64,000 bases of DNA, taken from positions 120,758-184,757 of the forward strand of contig JAICXB010000002.1 in the NCBI GenBank assembly GCA_025980765.1, given 5' to 3'. Positions 1-9,990 of this stretch are shown piece after piece; within the stretch, counting starts at the first letter, position 1, and every line of letters begins with the position of its first letter. The position numbers were made by a program, and so were the translations under genes. Source of the DNA: Terriglobales bacterium. Lineage in GTDB: Bacteria > Acidobacteriota > Terriglobia > Terriglobales > Acidobacteriaceae. The notes below the pieces were generated by a model that worked only from the letters and a program-made list of their open reading frames with translations, was not told the DNA's origin and ran no database searches.

Positions 1-525
1 ACCATTCTCTTCATGCTTATCGAAGGCGCGATGATGGCCATGCTCTACGCCAGCTACTTCTACTACCGCACTCGATCGACGGATTGGCCACCAGGAGTGA
101 TGCCGCCGGCGCTGACCTACGGCGTCGCCAATGGCATCGTATTCCTTCTCAGCCTGGCTCCGGCGTGGTGGACGCGGAAAAAATCGCGAGCGGGAGACAT
201 TTCTGGCGCGCGCATGGGCTTAGTCGTACTAGCGATTTTCGGCGCTGTGAACATTGCCTTGCGCGTGTATGAATTTTCCGCGCTGAACTGCGAGTGGAGC
301 GCGAATGCCTACGCATCCACGGTATGGATGCTGCTGGGCGTTCATTCCGCGCATCTGGCGACAGACTTCATTGAAACCGTGGTGCTGGCGGTATTGGCGT
401 TTACCGATCGCGTGGACGGCACCCGCTTCAGCGATTTCGATGAGAACTCGATGTACTGGTATTTCGTCGTGGGTGTCGCCGTAGTTACGGATTTTGTGAT
501 CTACGGGGCGACGAGGCTGCTGTAG
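1..525 (+). CDS. Cytochrome c oxidase subunit III-like protein, 5' end outside window
   Basis: ORF 13-525 stays open to the window edge (TILFMLIEGAMMAMLYASYFYYRT...). Multi-TM protein with COX3-like ...HSAHLATDFIETVVLAVL..., adjacent to other cytochrome oxidase genes. Confidence 0.7.
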   Translation, partial: TILFMLIEGAMMAMLYASYFYYRTRSTDWPPGVMPPALTYGVANGIVFLLSLAPAWWTRKKSRAGDISGARMGLVVLAIFGAVNIALRVYEFSALNCEWSANAYASTVWMLLGVHSAHLATDFIETVVLAVLAFTDRVDGTRFSDFDENSMYWYFVVGVAVVTDFVIYGATRLL

Positions 526-534
526 CGAAAACAA

Positions 535-906
535 ATGAAACAAGCAGAACACATCGCCGATACACCGCGGCTTGAGGCTGCGGTGTGGTGGGGCGTCGCT
601 GCCGGGCCGCTGGCTTGGGGATGCGATCTCGGTTCCAGCTATGCCGTCGCGCCACATGCGTGTTCCACCGGGCACTTCTATGTGCTGCATGTGATCAGCC
701 TGGTGTTTTTTCTGATTGCGCTCAGCGGCTTTGCGCTGGCATTCGGCACTTACCGCCGGCTTCCCGACAACGCAGAAAAGCAGGGACATTTACCCCGAGA
801 TCGGGCCTTCTTTTTGTCTCTCGTGGGCATCGTGATGAGCCTGGGCTTTGCCATCATCATCATCGCCGGCGCTGTGCCGCGCTGGATCTTGAGTCCGTGT
901 GCCTGA
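535..906 (+). CDS. Small multi-TM protein in cytochrome oxidase cluster
   Basis: ORF 123 aa with three hydrophobic segments; sits between COX3-like and CtaG-like genes, overlapping the latter by 8 nt. Confidence 0.6.
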   Translation: MKQAEHIADTPRLEAAVWWGVAAGPLAWGCDLGSSYAVAPHACSTGHFYVLHVISLVFFLIALSGFALAFGTYRRLPDNAEKQGHLPRDRAFFLSLVGIVMSLGFAIIIIAGAVPRWILSPCA

Positions 907-1843
907 GATGAAGCGCGTGGCAAAACTCGTGAGCTTCGGCGCGATCAACCTTTGCGCATTACAGGCCTTTGCGCACCAGACCGGCACTCCGGCGCGCGCA
1001 TCCGGATGGTCATGGGAGCCGTTTGTCGTGCTTCCACTGGCAATCACTGCCGTGCTGTTCGCCACTGGCAGTGCGCGCATGTGGCGGCGGTCGAGCGCAC
1101 GGCTGAGCGTTTGGCCGACCCTTTCGTTTTCTTCCGGGTTGCTCATGCTGATTGTGGCGCTCGATTCTCCCATTCACGAAATCGGCGACCAGCTCTTCTG
1201 GGTGCACATGACGCAGCACGAGCTGCTCATGCTGGTTGCGGCGCCGCTGCTGGTAATGGGACGTCCAGTGGTCACTTTCTTATGGGCTCTGCCAATCCGC
1301 TGGCGCGAAGCTCTGGGGGCTGCCGCAAAACGACGTGCCTGGGTGACAGTGTGGTCGCTGATCTCGGCGGCCCCCGCAGCATGGTTGATTCACGCGCTGG
1401 CGCTATGGATATGGCACGCGCCGCGATTGTTTGAGGCCGCTCTGCAGAGTGAGGGTGTACATGGGCTGCAGCATCTCTGTTTTCTGGGAAGTGCACTGCT
1501 CTTCTGGTGGACGCTGATCCATGGCGGGCACGGGCGGCTGGGTTATGGCGCGGCGGTGATTTACGTATTCACCACAGCCGCGCACAACAGTGTGTTGGGA
1601 GCATTGCTCACCTTTGCGCCGCATCCCTGGTATCCGAGCTACGTTGCCAGCACAGCAGCGTGGTCGTTGACTCCGCTCGAAGATCAGCAACTCGGAGGCC
1701 TCATCATGTGGGTGCCGGCGGGAGTGATTCTGTTTGTCATCGGACTTGCGCTGTTCGCGGCCTGGATGGGCGAATCCGAGCGCCGGTTCCAGTACACGCG
1801 TGTGGCGGCACTGGTTGCGAGCGAGGCAAGCAATAAGCGGTAG
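899..1843 (+). CDS. ctaG: caa3-type cytochrome c oxidase assembly factor (CtaG family)
   Basis: Multi-TM protein with ...FWVHMTQHELLMLVAAPLLVMGRP...HALALWIWHAPRLFEAAL...HGLQHLCFLGSALLFWW typical of Caa3_CtaG. Confidence 0.8.
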   Translation: MPEMKRVAKLVSFGAINLCALQAFAHQTGTPARASGWSWEPFVVLPLAITAVLFATGSARMWRRSSARLSVWPTLSFSSGLLMLIVALDSPIHEIGDQLFWVHMTQHELLMLVAAPLLVMGRPVVTFLWALPIRWREALGAAAKRRAWVTVWSLISAAPAAWLIHALALWIWHAPRLFEAALQSEGVHGLQHLCFLGSALLFWWTLIHGGHGRLGYGAAVIYVFTTAAHNSVLGALLTFAPHPWYPSYVASTAAWSLTPLEDQQLGGLIMWVPAGVILFVIGLALFAAWMGESERRFQYTRVAALVASEASNKR

Positions 1844-1931
1844 GCAATAAGCAATAAGCGTAAGTGATAAGTGATAGGCAGTAAGCGATAAGCAGTAAGC
1901 AGCAAGTAGTAAGCGGTAAGCAATAAGCAAC
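1825..1931. repeat. Degenerate tandem word array (consensus about AATAAGC/AGTAAGC)
   Basis: gcaagcaataagcggtaggcaataagcaataagcgtaagtgataagtgataggcagtaagcgataagcagtaagcagcaagtagtaagcggtaagcaataagc. Confidence 0.85.
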
Positions 1932-2006
1932 AGAGAGCGATTAGAGCGATCAAAGGAAATGGAGGGCGGGCTAGAAGCCGGCAGCTAATAGCCAGGAGCT
2001 TTCACG

Positions 2007-2411
2007 ATGCGCGATAGAGCCAACCAATTTTTCATCGGCTTATTTCTGGTGATTGTCGCGGCCGCGCTCTTCGGCGGGTGGATTCGAATGGACCGGGAAA
2101 ACGGTGTCAGACGAGCGGCGGAACTGGCGCATGGCGATCCCCACGCCGGGCCCGGCAAGATCCGCAAGTATGGTTGTTACAGCTGTCACACCATTCCGGG
2201 CGTCGCCGGAGCTAACGGGCTGGTAGGGCCTCCATTGGCCGGAATTGGTGGCCGCGTATTCATCGCGGGCGAGTTGCCGAACACGCCGGAGAACCTTACG
2301 CACTGGATCCAGCATCCGCATCAAGTCGAACCACATACCGCGATGCCGGAGATGGGCGTAACCGATCAGGACAGCCGCGACATTGCCGCGTATTTGTACA
2401 CGTTGCGATGA
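2007..2411 (+). CDS. Membrane-anchored c-type cytochrome
   Basis: N-terminal TM, CXXCH haem motif (YGCYSCHTIPG) and distal Met (HTAMPEMGV). Confidence 0.85.
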   Translation: MRDRANQFFIGLFLVIVAAALFGGWIRMDRENGVRRAAELAHGDPHAGPGKIRKYGCYSCHTIPGVAGANGLVGPPLAGIGGRVFIAGELPNTPENLTHWIQHPHQVEPHTAMPEMGVTDQDSRDIAAYLYTLR

Positions 2412-2659
2412 GCGCAACGATAACTCACGCTAGAAGGACAAGCCTTTCTTGCGCTGCTCTTCCGACGACAGACAGGCGGTACCGCTAGCCTATGCAAAAG
2501 ACCACCTGCGCGAACTGGTGCCGTATGAGGGTTGAACTCCGCAAATGTGCGGTTCGGGGCGCTCTCAACCGGCCCCTTGTTTGCGGCAAAGCATGAAAAC
2601 CCGGTCGAGGGCGGCCGGAAGCACACGATTTTCGCAATCTCAAAAGCAAGGAGCTCCTT

Positions 2660-3424
2660 ATGCGACTGCTATTGCTCTTCGTTTTGTGCCTCGGCGTTCT
2701 CCCCAGCGCCGCGGCCCAAGGCACTGACTGCTCAAAGCTTCCCGATTACGGCAAGCTCAAAGGCGCGCTTACTGACATTGTCAAGCAAGGCAAGGACGCC
2801 AATGGCGGCTTGGGAAACCAGGAGTGGGGAGCGGTAGTCAACCGCGACGGCATCATCTGTGCCGTGGTCTTTAGCGGGCCTGATCGCTCGAAGCAATGGC
2901 CGGGTAGCCGGTTGATTGCCGCGGAAAAGGCCAATACCGCGAATGCGCTCAGCTTGCCCAACTTCGCGCTTTCCACCGGCAATCTCTATTCTGCCGCCCA
3001 ACCCGGACAAAGCTTGTATGGCCTTGCCATGATGGGTCCGAATCCTGCGGCAGCGTTCGCCGGACCACCCACAAAATTCGGGCAGCAGGACGATCCCATG
3101 GTGGGCAAGGCCATCGGCGGCATAATCGTTTTTGGCGGCGGGCTGCCGCTCTACACCCATCAGGGTGAACTGGTGGGTGGCTTAGGGGTGAGCGGCGATA
3201 CCGCCTGCACCGATCACGTGATTGCCTGGAAGGTGAGAAACAAATTGGGGCTGGATGCCGTGCCGATGGGAGTCGCGCCGGGATCGAGTGACAACCTCAT
3301 CTTCGATATTCAGAACGGACAAAGCTCCAGCGGCTTCGGACATCCGCCATGCAAAGGCGGGAAACCGGCGGAAGACATCATTAAAAGGCTGACGCAAACT
3401 ATGCCAACTGGGCCGAAGCATTGA
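2660..3424 (+). CDS. Secreted haem-binding/GlcG-HbpS-like (DUF336) protein
   Basis: Signal peptide; ...GAVVNRDGIICAVVFSGPD...AAEKANTANALS...GGLPLYTHQGELVGGLGVSGDTACTDHVIAWKVR pattern of the GlcG/HbpS family. Confidence 0.7.
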   Translation: MRLLLLFVLCLGVLPSAAAQGTDCSKLPDYGKLKGALTDIVKQGKDANGGLGNQEWGAVVNRDGIICAVVFSGPDRSKQWPGSRLIAAEKANTANALSLPNFALSTGNLYSAAQPGQSLYGLAMMGPNPAAAFAGPPTKFGQQDDPMVGKAIGGIIVFGGGLPLYTHQGELVGGLGVSGDTACTDHVIAWKVRNKLGLDAVPMGVAPGSSDNLIFDIQNGQSSSGFGHPPCKGGKPAEDIIKRLTQTMPTGPKH

Positions 3425-3469
3425 TCATGGAAGAAGATTGACCACGAGGACTCGGTATACTGAAACCGG

Positions 3470-3748
3470 ATGGACTTCGAATGGGACCCGAAGAAGGATA
3501 CGGCGAATCAGCGCAAGCACGGTATCAGTTTTCGAGAGGCTGCAACGGTGTTTGAGGATGTTTTATCGACGACATTTCCAGATCAGGACCATTCCTCATC
3601 CGAGCAACGCTATTTGACAATAGGACTGTCGACTTTAGGGCGTTTGCTCGTCATATCGCACACCGAGCGCCGAGACACGATCCGCATCATCAGCGCGCGC
3701 CTCGTAACGCGCAGAGAAAAAGGCTTTTATGAAGAAAGTGAACCATAA
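3470..3748 (+). CDS. brnT: BrnT family type II toxin
   Basis: MDFEWDPKKDTANQRKHGISFREAATVFED...YLTIGLSTLGRLLVISHTER...IRIISARLVTRREKGFYEE is a canonical BrnT pattern. Confidence 0.9.
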   Translation: MDFEWDPKKDTANQRKHGISFREAATVFEDVLSTTFPDQDHSSSEQRYLTIGLSTLGRLLVISHTERRDTIRIISARLVTRREKGFYEESEP

Positions 3749-4004
3749 TAAAACTAGCGCCCTCCGTCCGGAATATGATTTCGCTGCGATGAAAGGGGGA
3801 GTTCGCGGCAAATATGTCAAGCGTCTGCGAGAAGGTACAAACATTGTTTTGCTGCACCCGGAAATTGCCGAAGCGTTCCCCACGGAAGGCGCAGTAAACG
3901 AGGCGCTGCGGGGAATTCTAAATACAACGCGAGCGGTGCGGCGTACGGGTGGGTTGCCTGAGAATGCCATTGAGCGCACTGCTGGAGCCAAGCGCAACCG
4001 TTAA
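3729..4004 (+). CDS. Antitoxin partner of BrnT
   Basis: Overlaps the brnT 3' end; small protein (MKKVNHNKTSALRPEYDFAAMKGGVRGKYVKRLREGTNIVLL...) typical of BrnT-linked antitoxins. Confidence 0.7.
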   Translation: MKKVNHNKTSALRPEYDFAAMKGGVRGKYVKRLREGTNIVLLHPEIAEAFPTEGAVNEALRGILNTTRAVRRTGGLPENAIERTAGAKRNR

Positions 4005-4007
4005 CCG

Positions 4008-4036
4008 CGACGCGAGCGGGTGTTCGCCCGCGTCTA
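4008..4036. terminator. Candidate bidirectional hairpin terminator between convergent genes
   Basis: gacgcgagcgggtgttcgcccgcgtc dyad fills the gap between the antitoxin stop (4004) and the convergent peptidase stop (4034). Confidence 0.5.
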
Positions 4037-4951
4037 GCTCTCGATTTCAATTCCCAAATATGAACCCTCACGATGGCGCATGCCCCAGGCCATGCGCGGA
4101 GTGTTGTGGGCGATGCCGTAGCGGCCGCGGCTGTCGAGCAGGATCATGCCTCCATGTCCATTGAGCCGTGAGCTGAGGTATCCAATGGCCTCGCGGGCGG
4201 CCATCTCCGGAGCCGCGCCGGTCTGCACCCGATCCGCTGCCCATTTGCCGAGCACCAGCTTCATCATCGGCTCTCCCCATCCCGTGCAGGAAACCGCGGC
4301 GCTTTGGTCATCAGCGTAACAGCCGCAGCCGATCAGTGATGAATCTCCCACACGTCCTGGCGCCTTGTTCAGGGTGCCGCCAGTCGATGTCGCGGCGGCA
4401 AGATGGCCGTTCACGTCGAGAGCGATTGCGCCTACGGTGTCATGTCCGGAGCCGGCGAAGGTGAGATCGTGCTCGCCGGCTGCGGCTTTGGCCTGCGCAA
4501 TCGCCAGCCGCTCGCGCTCGCGCGGGATTACCAGTTCGCTGTTGTCGATGAGTTTCATCCCATGCTCGGCGGCAAAGCGCTCGGCGCCCTCGGCTACGAA
4601 ATAAACGTGCGGGCTCTCGCTGAGCACCAGCCGCGCGGCGCGCACCGGATTGCGAAGATGCTCCACGCAGCCAACCCCGCCGGCGCGCAAAGTGGCGCCG
4701 TCCATAATGAGAGCATCCATCTGCACGCGGCCATCGCGGGTGAGAAAGCTTCCCTTGGCTGCGTCGAAAGTCTCGTCATCTTCCATGACGACTACCGCCT
4801 CTTCGACTGCCTTCAGCGCGCTCCCTCCAGATGCCAGCACCGACCATCCGGCTTCGAGCGCCTTCTGTACGCCGCGTTGGTGGTCGTCCACGACGCTGTC
4901 GGGCATCGCCCAGGCTCCGCCATGCACCACCAGAATCGGCTCAGTTCGCAT
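4034..4951 (-). CDS. Isoaspartyl peptidase/L-asparaginase (Ntn hydrolase, type 2)
   Basis: N-term VVHGGAW and GSGHDTVGAIALDVNGHLAAATSTGG nucleophile-Thr motif. Confidence 0.9.
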   Translation of the reverse strand: MRTEPILVVHGGAWAMPDSVVDDHQRGVQKALEAGWSVLASGGSALKAVEEAVVVMEDDETFDAAKGSFLTRDGRVQMDALIMDGATLRAGGVGCVEHLRNPVRAARLVLSESPHVYFVAEGAERFAAEHGMKLIDNSELVIPRERERLAIAQAKAAAGEHDLTFAGSGHDTVGAIALDVNGHLAAATSTGGTLNKAPGRVGDSSLIGCGCYADDQSAAVSCTGWGEPMMKLVLGKWAADRVQTGAAPEMAAREAIGYLSSRLNGHGGMILLDSRGRYGIAHNTPRMAWGMRHREGSYLGIEIES

Positions 4952-5020
4952 CGGAAAGCTCCGCAGCCACGAAGCCGCGAGGCTTCGAAGCTAAATGGAT
5001 TTGTGAACCATTACTTTTAC

Positions 5021-5150
5021 CACGGAGGCACGGAGGCACGGAGGCACGGAGGCACGGAGAACAAGAAAACCACTGAACACGGAGGGCACGGAGTAAACGG
5101 AGGGAAGGCGCTTTATAAACACCCTCTGTGACCTCCGTGACCTCCGTGTT
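5021..5150. repeat. Inverted word-repeat element (CACGGAGG words)
   Basis: cacggaggcacggaggcacggaggcacggaggcacggag ... ctctgtgacctccgtgacctccgtgttg. Confidence 0.9.
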
Positions 5151-5193
5151 GAAGATTTGTTTTTCGCAAGCACCCGTAATGCCGAGGCAGCCC

Positions 5194-6228
5194 CTATTTC
5201 TTCGAAATGATCACCTGATCGATTCCCGCTGGATTCTCGCGCAGTTCGCTCGATGAGAATCCGGCGTGACGGAACATCTGCTCGAGTTCCTTGAAGGTGT
5301 AGGCGTCTCCGGCAGGAGTGTTGGCCAACATGGTGAGTGAAAATCCGGCAGCATGCGGCGGCGAAATGCGGTCCTCGTTGGGAATGAACTCGAGTGTTGC
5401 CACCCGGCCTCCCGGCTTGAGTGCTGCATAAATCTTCCTGAGCAGCTTCTCATTGGTGGGAATGTCGAAGTGATGGAGAAACGCAGTGAGAAGAACCACG
5501 TCATATCCGCTTCCGAAATCGACATCGAAGGCGCTGCCGGGGATGGTGCTGTAGCGGTCCGAAACTCCGGCTTTGGCGGCATTCTCTTTGGTGACTTCCA
5601 GCACGTTGGGCCAATCGACGCCTACGATGCGGGCTTTGGGATTGCGCTGGGCAATCGTGATTCCGAAGATGCCGTGGCTGGCGGCGATGTCCAGCACCTT
5701 CCAGGGCTCGCCGGAACTGGCCCCCAGCAACTCGGCAATGTATGCCGCGGAAGGCACGCGGAGCGAGGCCATACCCCGAGCAAACTCAATCCACATGGGA
5801 TTGTCTGGAGCGGTGCTGGCAGATTCGTCCTGCGCCGCTCCGCCGCGACGGACCGCCTCCGCGAGCTTCCCAAAATGGGCACAATGAATTGGCGTGCACA
5901 GAAACTGGGTTGCCGCGCCGATATATGCCGGCGAGCGCTTGCTTAAGAACATTTGCGACTCCGGAGTCGGCAGGTAGCGCTCGCCTCGCTTTTCCAATAA
6001 GCCGGTGATGACCAGATAGTCGCAGAGTATCCTGACGCCGCGGGCGTCGGCTTTGATCTGCGCCGCGATCTGCGCTGCACTTGCGCCTCCATCGCCGATT
6101 TGCGTGAACAAATCCAGTTCGATCGCGGCTTTCAGGGCCTCAGTCTGCTGATAAGCATTGAGCAATTGAAAAATCTTCAGAGGGGTAAGCTGGGAGGATT
6201 GCGGAACAACACTATGAGCTGTGGACAT
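5194..6228 (-). CDS. SAM-dependent methyltransferase with N-terminal winged-helix dimerisation domain (O-methyltransferase-like)
   Basis: N-term IFQLLNAYQQTEALKAAIELDLFTQI; motif VLDIAASHGIFGITIAQRNP; ...DVVLLTAFLHHFDIPTNEKLLRKIYAALKPGGRVATLEFIPN. Confidence 0.85.
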   Translation of the reverse strand: MSTAHSVVPQSSQLTPLKIFQLLNAYQQTEALKAAIELDLFTQIGDGGASAAQIAAQIKADARGVRILCDYLVITGLLEKRGERYLPTPESQMFLSKRSPAYIGAATQFLCTPIHCAHFGKLAEAVRRGGAAQDESASTAPDNPMWIEFARGMASLRVPSAAYIAELLGASSGEPWKVLDIAASHGIFGITIAQRNPKARIVGVDWPNVLEVTKENAAKAGVSDRYSTIPGSAFDVDFGSGYDVVLLTAFLHHFDIPTNEKLLRKIYAALKPGGRVATLEFIPNEDRISPPHAAGFSLTMLANTPAGDAYTFKELEQMFRHAGFSSSELRENPAGIDQVIISKK

Positions 6229-6660
6229 ACAAAAAAGCTAGCACAGTCCAGAGTGGCTGGTGGGATCTTGCTGTAGCGGCTGTGCGTTTACCGGGCAACT
6301 TGGCTGGATTTGTGCGCTGTCTCCGAAACCGGGCCTTTGGGCTTGGCGGGATTGGGTTGAGCCGGGCTGGAGGCGTTCTTCGGCCGCGTCGACCTCATGC
6401 CGATGAGCGGTCCGTGATAGGTGAGTTCACTGACTTCCGATTCGCTGTTGATCTTAGCCATGGTTTGGCGCTCACAAGAGTAGATGCAGATTAACTCTAC
6501 TCCGTGACCGACAAAACCGGTAGTTACGAAAGGAATGCGCCCCATAAAGCTAACAGTAGCAGGCGGTTACTTTCTTCGAATTGTCACGCAGCCGTGGCTA
6601 TAAAGCACTGTAGAGGCAGATGATGCGCCAAGCGCAACATGTGCAGTTATGCTGCCACGC

Positions 6661-7035
6661 TCAGTTTGCAGGCACCAGTCGTGGTCGGTTCTTTACGTGC
6701 TTCTGCGTCACTGCTCGTGCGGGATCGCACGTCGTCATTCCAAGGAACTCCATACCTCGATCGTCTTCCCGTTCGAAGTAGTAGCTGCGCATGGTGAAGC
6801 AGCCTTGCTTGCGGGCTTCCTCCTGGGAATCGCTGGAAGCAGGCTTGGCAGAGTGATCTGAACCGACGAACGAATTCTTCGATTGCGGACTGGCGAACGG
6901 CCGATTAGCGATTGTGGCCAGGGCCTGGGTTTTCACGATTGCTGCAGTTGAAACCTGATCACCGGCGGGTTGCGGCTGGTCAGCAGCAACGGCAACGCCA
7001 AGCACGAGGAGCGGAAGAAGAAGAGTCATAACCAA
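6661..7035 (-). CDS. Hypothetical secreted protein
   Basis: 124-aa ORF with N-terminal hydrophobic signal; no family recognised. Confidence 0.45.
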   Translation of the reverse strand: MVMTLLLPLLVLGVAVAADQPQPAGDQVSTAAIVKTQALATIANRPFASPQSKNSFVGSDHSAKPASSDSQEEARKQGCFTMRSYYFEREDDRGMEFLGMTTCDPARAVTQKHVKNRPRLVPAN

Positions 7036-7168
7036 CTCCTTTCCCGGTTCAAAGTATAGGCAAGCAGCAGAGCTGGCTCAAGTGGGGTCTTTGCTGAGCA
7101 GACGACTTTACCTCGACAGCAGAGCTAGGCATTCTTGCTGTTGTGGATCAGTGTCGAGAGATAGATAA

Positions 7169-7327
7169 ATGTCATTCTGAGCGAGGGCGAACGCCCGAGT
7201 CGAAGAACCGCAACGCTTGCCGCCCCGGCGATATCAGAGACCTTCCACATAGCTGCTTATCTGCATTCCAAGCCCGACGGATACTCGGGATCCTTCGACT
7301 CGGGCGTGCGCCCTCGCTCAGGACGAC
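7169..7327. repeat. Inverted dispersed repeat (GTCATTCTGAGCGAGGGCGAACGCCCGAGTCGAAGAA type)
   Basis: gtcattctgagcgagggcgaacgcccgagtcgaagaacc ... ccttcgactcgggcgtgcgccctcgctcaggacgac; second copy at 49362-49533. Confidence 0.9.
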
Positions 7328-7379
7328 AGTGGCGCAGTTTAGCATCTCAATTCGGTCTACATTAACCTGGAAAAATGGG

Positions 7380-7571
7380 CTAGCCACGCAAGCGACCGCG
7401 TTTTATGAGATTCGCTTTGATGTTTTCTAGCGGTATCCCTTTTTCATTGCGGCGCGATTCCGAAATCAGCCCATCCCAAAACTCTTCTAATAATGCGCCG
7501 TATTTTTTCAGGTCGATTTGAACCGCTACCTTGCGACCCTTCTCGTCAGTAACAAACTGGATTCCGGTCAT
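7380..7571 (-). CDS. Small Phd/YefM-like antitoxin-type protein (orphan)
   Basis: 63 aa: MTGIQFVTDEKGRKVAVQIDLKKYGALLEEFWDGLISESRRNEKGIPLENIKANLIKRGRLRG; no toxin ORF downstream. Confidence 0.55.
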   Translation of the reverse strand: MTGIQFVTDEKGRKVAVQIDLKKYGALLEEFWDGLISESRRNEKGIPLENIKANLIKRGRLRG

Positions 7572-7716
7572 GGCTCTAATTCCCCAGGCAATGCTATGGG
7601 TGCAGCAGTGTGCCTATATAAAGATAGCCTGTTCTACCGCTCCACCCATGAAGTTCGGTGACGTGCTTATTGCAGCTTTCATGCGCCTATTATGCGCCCA
7701 AAGCTCCGGTCGAGTG

Positions 7717-7974
7717 TCATGTCATGTGGCGAGAAAGCACGAACGCTAAGGCCGCAATCAGCTCTACACCAAAGCCGATCATGATGCCAATGACCGGGCT
7801 CCAGCGCCGGCGCTTTGCCGAGTACGCCAGGCCCATGAGCATCCAGACGTATTGCCCAATTTCAGCAACGAGCAATGGATGAGCCGGATCATGGAGCGCT
7901 CCCGACGCTCTCGTGCGATTGACATTAAAAATTGTGGTCGCAATTAGCCCCACACCCAAGAGGATGGTGAGCAC
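7717..7974 (-). CDS. Hypothetical small membrane protein
   Basis: 85-aa ORF with two to three hydrophobic segments. Confidence 0.4.
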   Translation of the reverse strand: MLTILLGVGLIATTIFNVNRTRASGALHDPAHPLLVAEIGQYVWMLMGLAYSAKRRRWSPVIGIMIGFGVELIAALAFVLSRHMT

Positions 7975-8016
7975 CGCGGCAAGCGCGATTTCTTTGCGAT
8001 TGGCCTGCAGGCGATC

Positions 8017-9111
8017 TTACCTGCGCTGCACCGGCATCTGCCGCACCGGCGCGGGTGGATGAGGGTGCTCGGGTACGCCGTTCGGCCCGGCGGTTGCCGC
8101 GGCGGCCTTCTCGGTTGAAATTCCGATGCCGAGGGCTTTGCGCACGTCCGCTTCGATCATGGCAGCGATGTCTTTGTTATCTTTCAGGAACTGGCGGGCG
8201 GTTTCGCGGCCCTGACCGATGCGCTCGTTCTTGTAGCTGAACCAGGAGCCGGATTTCTCGACGATGTTGTTGTTCACTGCCAGGTCGAGCATGTCGCCTT
8301 CGCGGGAGATGCCTTCGCCGTACATGATGTCAAACTCGGCCTCGCGGAAGGGAGCGGCCACTTTGTTCTTCACGACCTTCACTTTGGTCCGCGAGCCGAC
8401 TACCTGATCGCCGTCTTTAATCGCGGCGATGCGGCGGATGTCCACCCGCACTGAGGAGTAGAACTTCAGCGCGCGGCCGCCGGTAGTGGTTTCAGGATTG
8501 CCAAACATCACGCCAATTTTTTCGCGGATCTGGTTGATGAAGATCAGGCAGGTGCGCGACTTCGAAACCGTGCCGGTCAGCTTGCGCAATGCCTGCGACA
8601 TCAGGCGGGCCTGCAGTCCCATGTGGCTGTCGCCCATCTCGCCTTCGAGTTCCGCTTTGGGAACCAGCGCGGCCACCGAATCCACCACCAGCACATCGAT
8701 GGCGTTGGAGCGGACGAGAGCTTCGGTGATCTCCAGCGCCTGCTCGCCATAGTCAGGCTGCGAGACCAGGAGATTATCGACATCGACGCCCAGCTTTTTG
8801 GCGTAGATAGGATCAAGGGCGTGCTCGGCATCGACGAACGCCGCCATGCCGCCAGTCTTCTGCGCCTCGGCAATCACCTGCAGGGTGATCGTGGTCTTGC
8901 CTGAAGACTCCGGACCAAAGACTTCGACGACGCGTCCGCGAGGGAATCCGCCGACGCCCAATGCCGCGTCAAAGGAAATTGCGCCGGTTGAGATCACGGA
9001 AATCGGCACAATGGCCTCTTTTGAGCCTAGCCGCATGATCGATCCCTTGCCAAACTGCTTCTCTATTTGCGAAAGCGCGAGATCGATCGCCCGTGTCTTT
9101 TCGTCTGCCAT
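8017..9111 (-). CDS. recA: Recombinase RecA
   Basis: [29 protein letters not shown]...[23 protein letters not shown]...; ATG at 9109-9111 chosen from homology. Confidence 0.98.
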   Translation of the reverse strand: MADEKTRAIDLALSQIEKQFGKGSIMRLGSKEAIVPISVISTGAISFDAALGVGGFPRGRVVEVFGPESSGKTTITLQVIAEAQKTGGMAAFVDAEHALDPIYAKKLGVDVDNLLVSQPDYGEQALEITEALVRSNAIDVLVVDSVAALVPKAELEGEMGDSHMGLQARLMSQALRKLTGTVSKSRTCLIFINQIREKIGVMFGNPETTTGGRALKFYSSVRVDIRRIAAIKDGDQVVGSRTKVKVVKNKVAAPFREAEFDIMYGEGISREGDMLDLAVNNNIVEKSGSWFSYKNERIGQGRETARQFLKDNKDIAAMIEADVRKALGIGISTEKAAAATAGPNGVPEHPHPPAPVRQMPVQRR

Positions 9112-9202
9112 GTGCCGCTCCTGAAGTGGTGTCGCTTGCGAGAGCGACATTATAAACCGAAAGCTTCATGAATGGTGAACAAAAAGCGAAGCTAAATCTT
9201 TA

Positions 9203-9282
9203 ACCACAGAGGACACGGAGGGCACAGAGGAAGAAAAAATGAATCTTGGCTTCCTCTGTGCGCCTCTGTGTCCTCTGTGGTG
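9203..9282. repeat. Inverted word-repeat element (CACAGAGG/CACGGAGG words)
   Basis: accacagaggacacggagggcacagaggaag ... cttcctctgtgcgcctctgtgtcctctgtggt. Confidence 0.9.
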
Positions 9283-9336
9283 AAGAGATCCTAAGAATCG
9301 CGAAGTCACCCGATCACGAAATCGCGAAATCAAAAT

Positions 9337-9885
9337 TCATTTCCATCCCATTCGCTCGCGTAACGCCGTGACGTGCGCCGTGTGGTGCGCGCCGTGCCAG
9401 GCGTAGAGCGCGATGATCCAGTCGAGGGTGCGCACCCCGTGTTCAGGATGGCGAAACGTGCGGGCAAAATCAGCGTCGGAGAGTGAACGCAGCAGGTTGC
9501 TCCAGCGCCCGTGCACAGCTTCGAGCAGCGCTAGCGAAATTTCGATGGGAGTCGTTTGAGTGTCGGCCAATTCGGCCCAGGCCTTCTCATCGTAGGGCTT
9601 GATCGTCGGTTCTTGTTCGGTCAGCGCCAGCTTGGTGCGAATGTAGGCATTCAAGTGGCTGTCCGGCACATGATGCACCACTTGCCGCACACTCCATCCG
9701 CTCGGGCGATAGGGCGTGTCAAGTTGTTGCGCTGACAAACCGCGCAACGCTGCCCTCATCTTCGCGGGAGCATCCGAAATGGCAGCCATTGCAGCCTCGC
9801 GCTGCTGTTTGCTCATCGGCCCGGAATAATGAAACTTACCGATGGGATAGCTTAGGTCGTGGGTGACTGCGGGTTGAGTGCTCAT
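9337..9885 (-). CDS. YfiT/DinB-like bacillithiol transferase-type metal-dependent protein
   Basis: DLSYPIGKFHYSGPMS..., RPSGWSVRQVVHHVPDSHLNAYIRTKLALTE, and C-term YAWHGAHHTAHVTALRERMGW match the YfiT branch of the DinB superfamily. Confidence 0.85.
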   Translation of the reverse strand: MSTQPAVTHDLSYPIGKFHYSGPMSKQQREAAMAAISDAPAKMRAALRGLSAQQLDTPYRPSGWSVRQVVHHVPDSHLNAYIRTKLALTEQEPTIKPYDEKAWAELADTQTTPIEISLALLEAVHGRWSNLLRSLSDADFARTFRHPEHGVRTLDWIIALYAWHGAHHTAHVTALRERMGWK

Positions 9886-9896
9886 GCGAAACCTCT

Positions 9897-9990
9897 TTCT
9901 TATTCGTAATCGGGTAATTTCGAAATCGGGTAATTGGAATGCTGCAAGTCGATCGGAATTTCGAAATTACGAAATTACCCGATTACAAAA
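9897..9990. repeat. Inverted word-repeat element (AATTACGAAATTACCCGATTACGAA words)
   Basis: ttcgtaatcgggtaatttcgaaatcgggtaatt ... aatttcgaaattacgaaattacccgattacaaaat. Confidence 0.9.

Noticed and set aside
5021-5065. Tandem CACGGAGG repeat considered as CRISPR or VNTR locus
   Set aside because: Units are 8 bp with no spacers and are mirrored by an inverted arm at about 5125-5150; no cas genes in the window.
9112-9200. LexA-type operator upstream of recA
   Set aside because: No convincing GAACNNNNGTTC or CTGTN8ACAG dyad could be read in the spacer.
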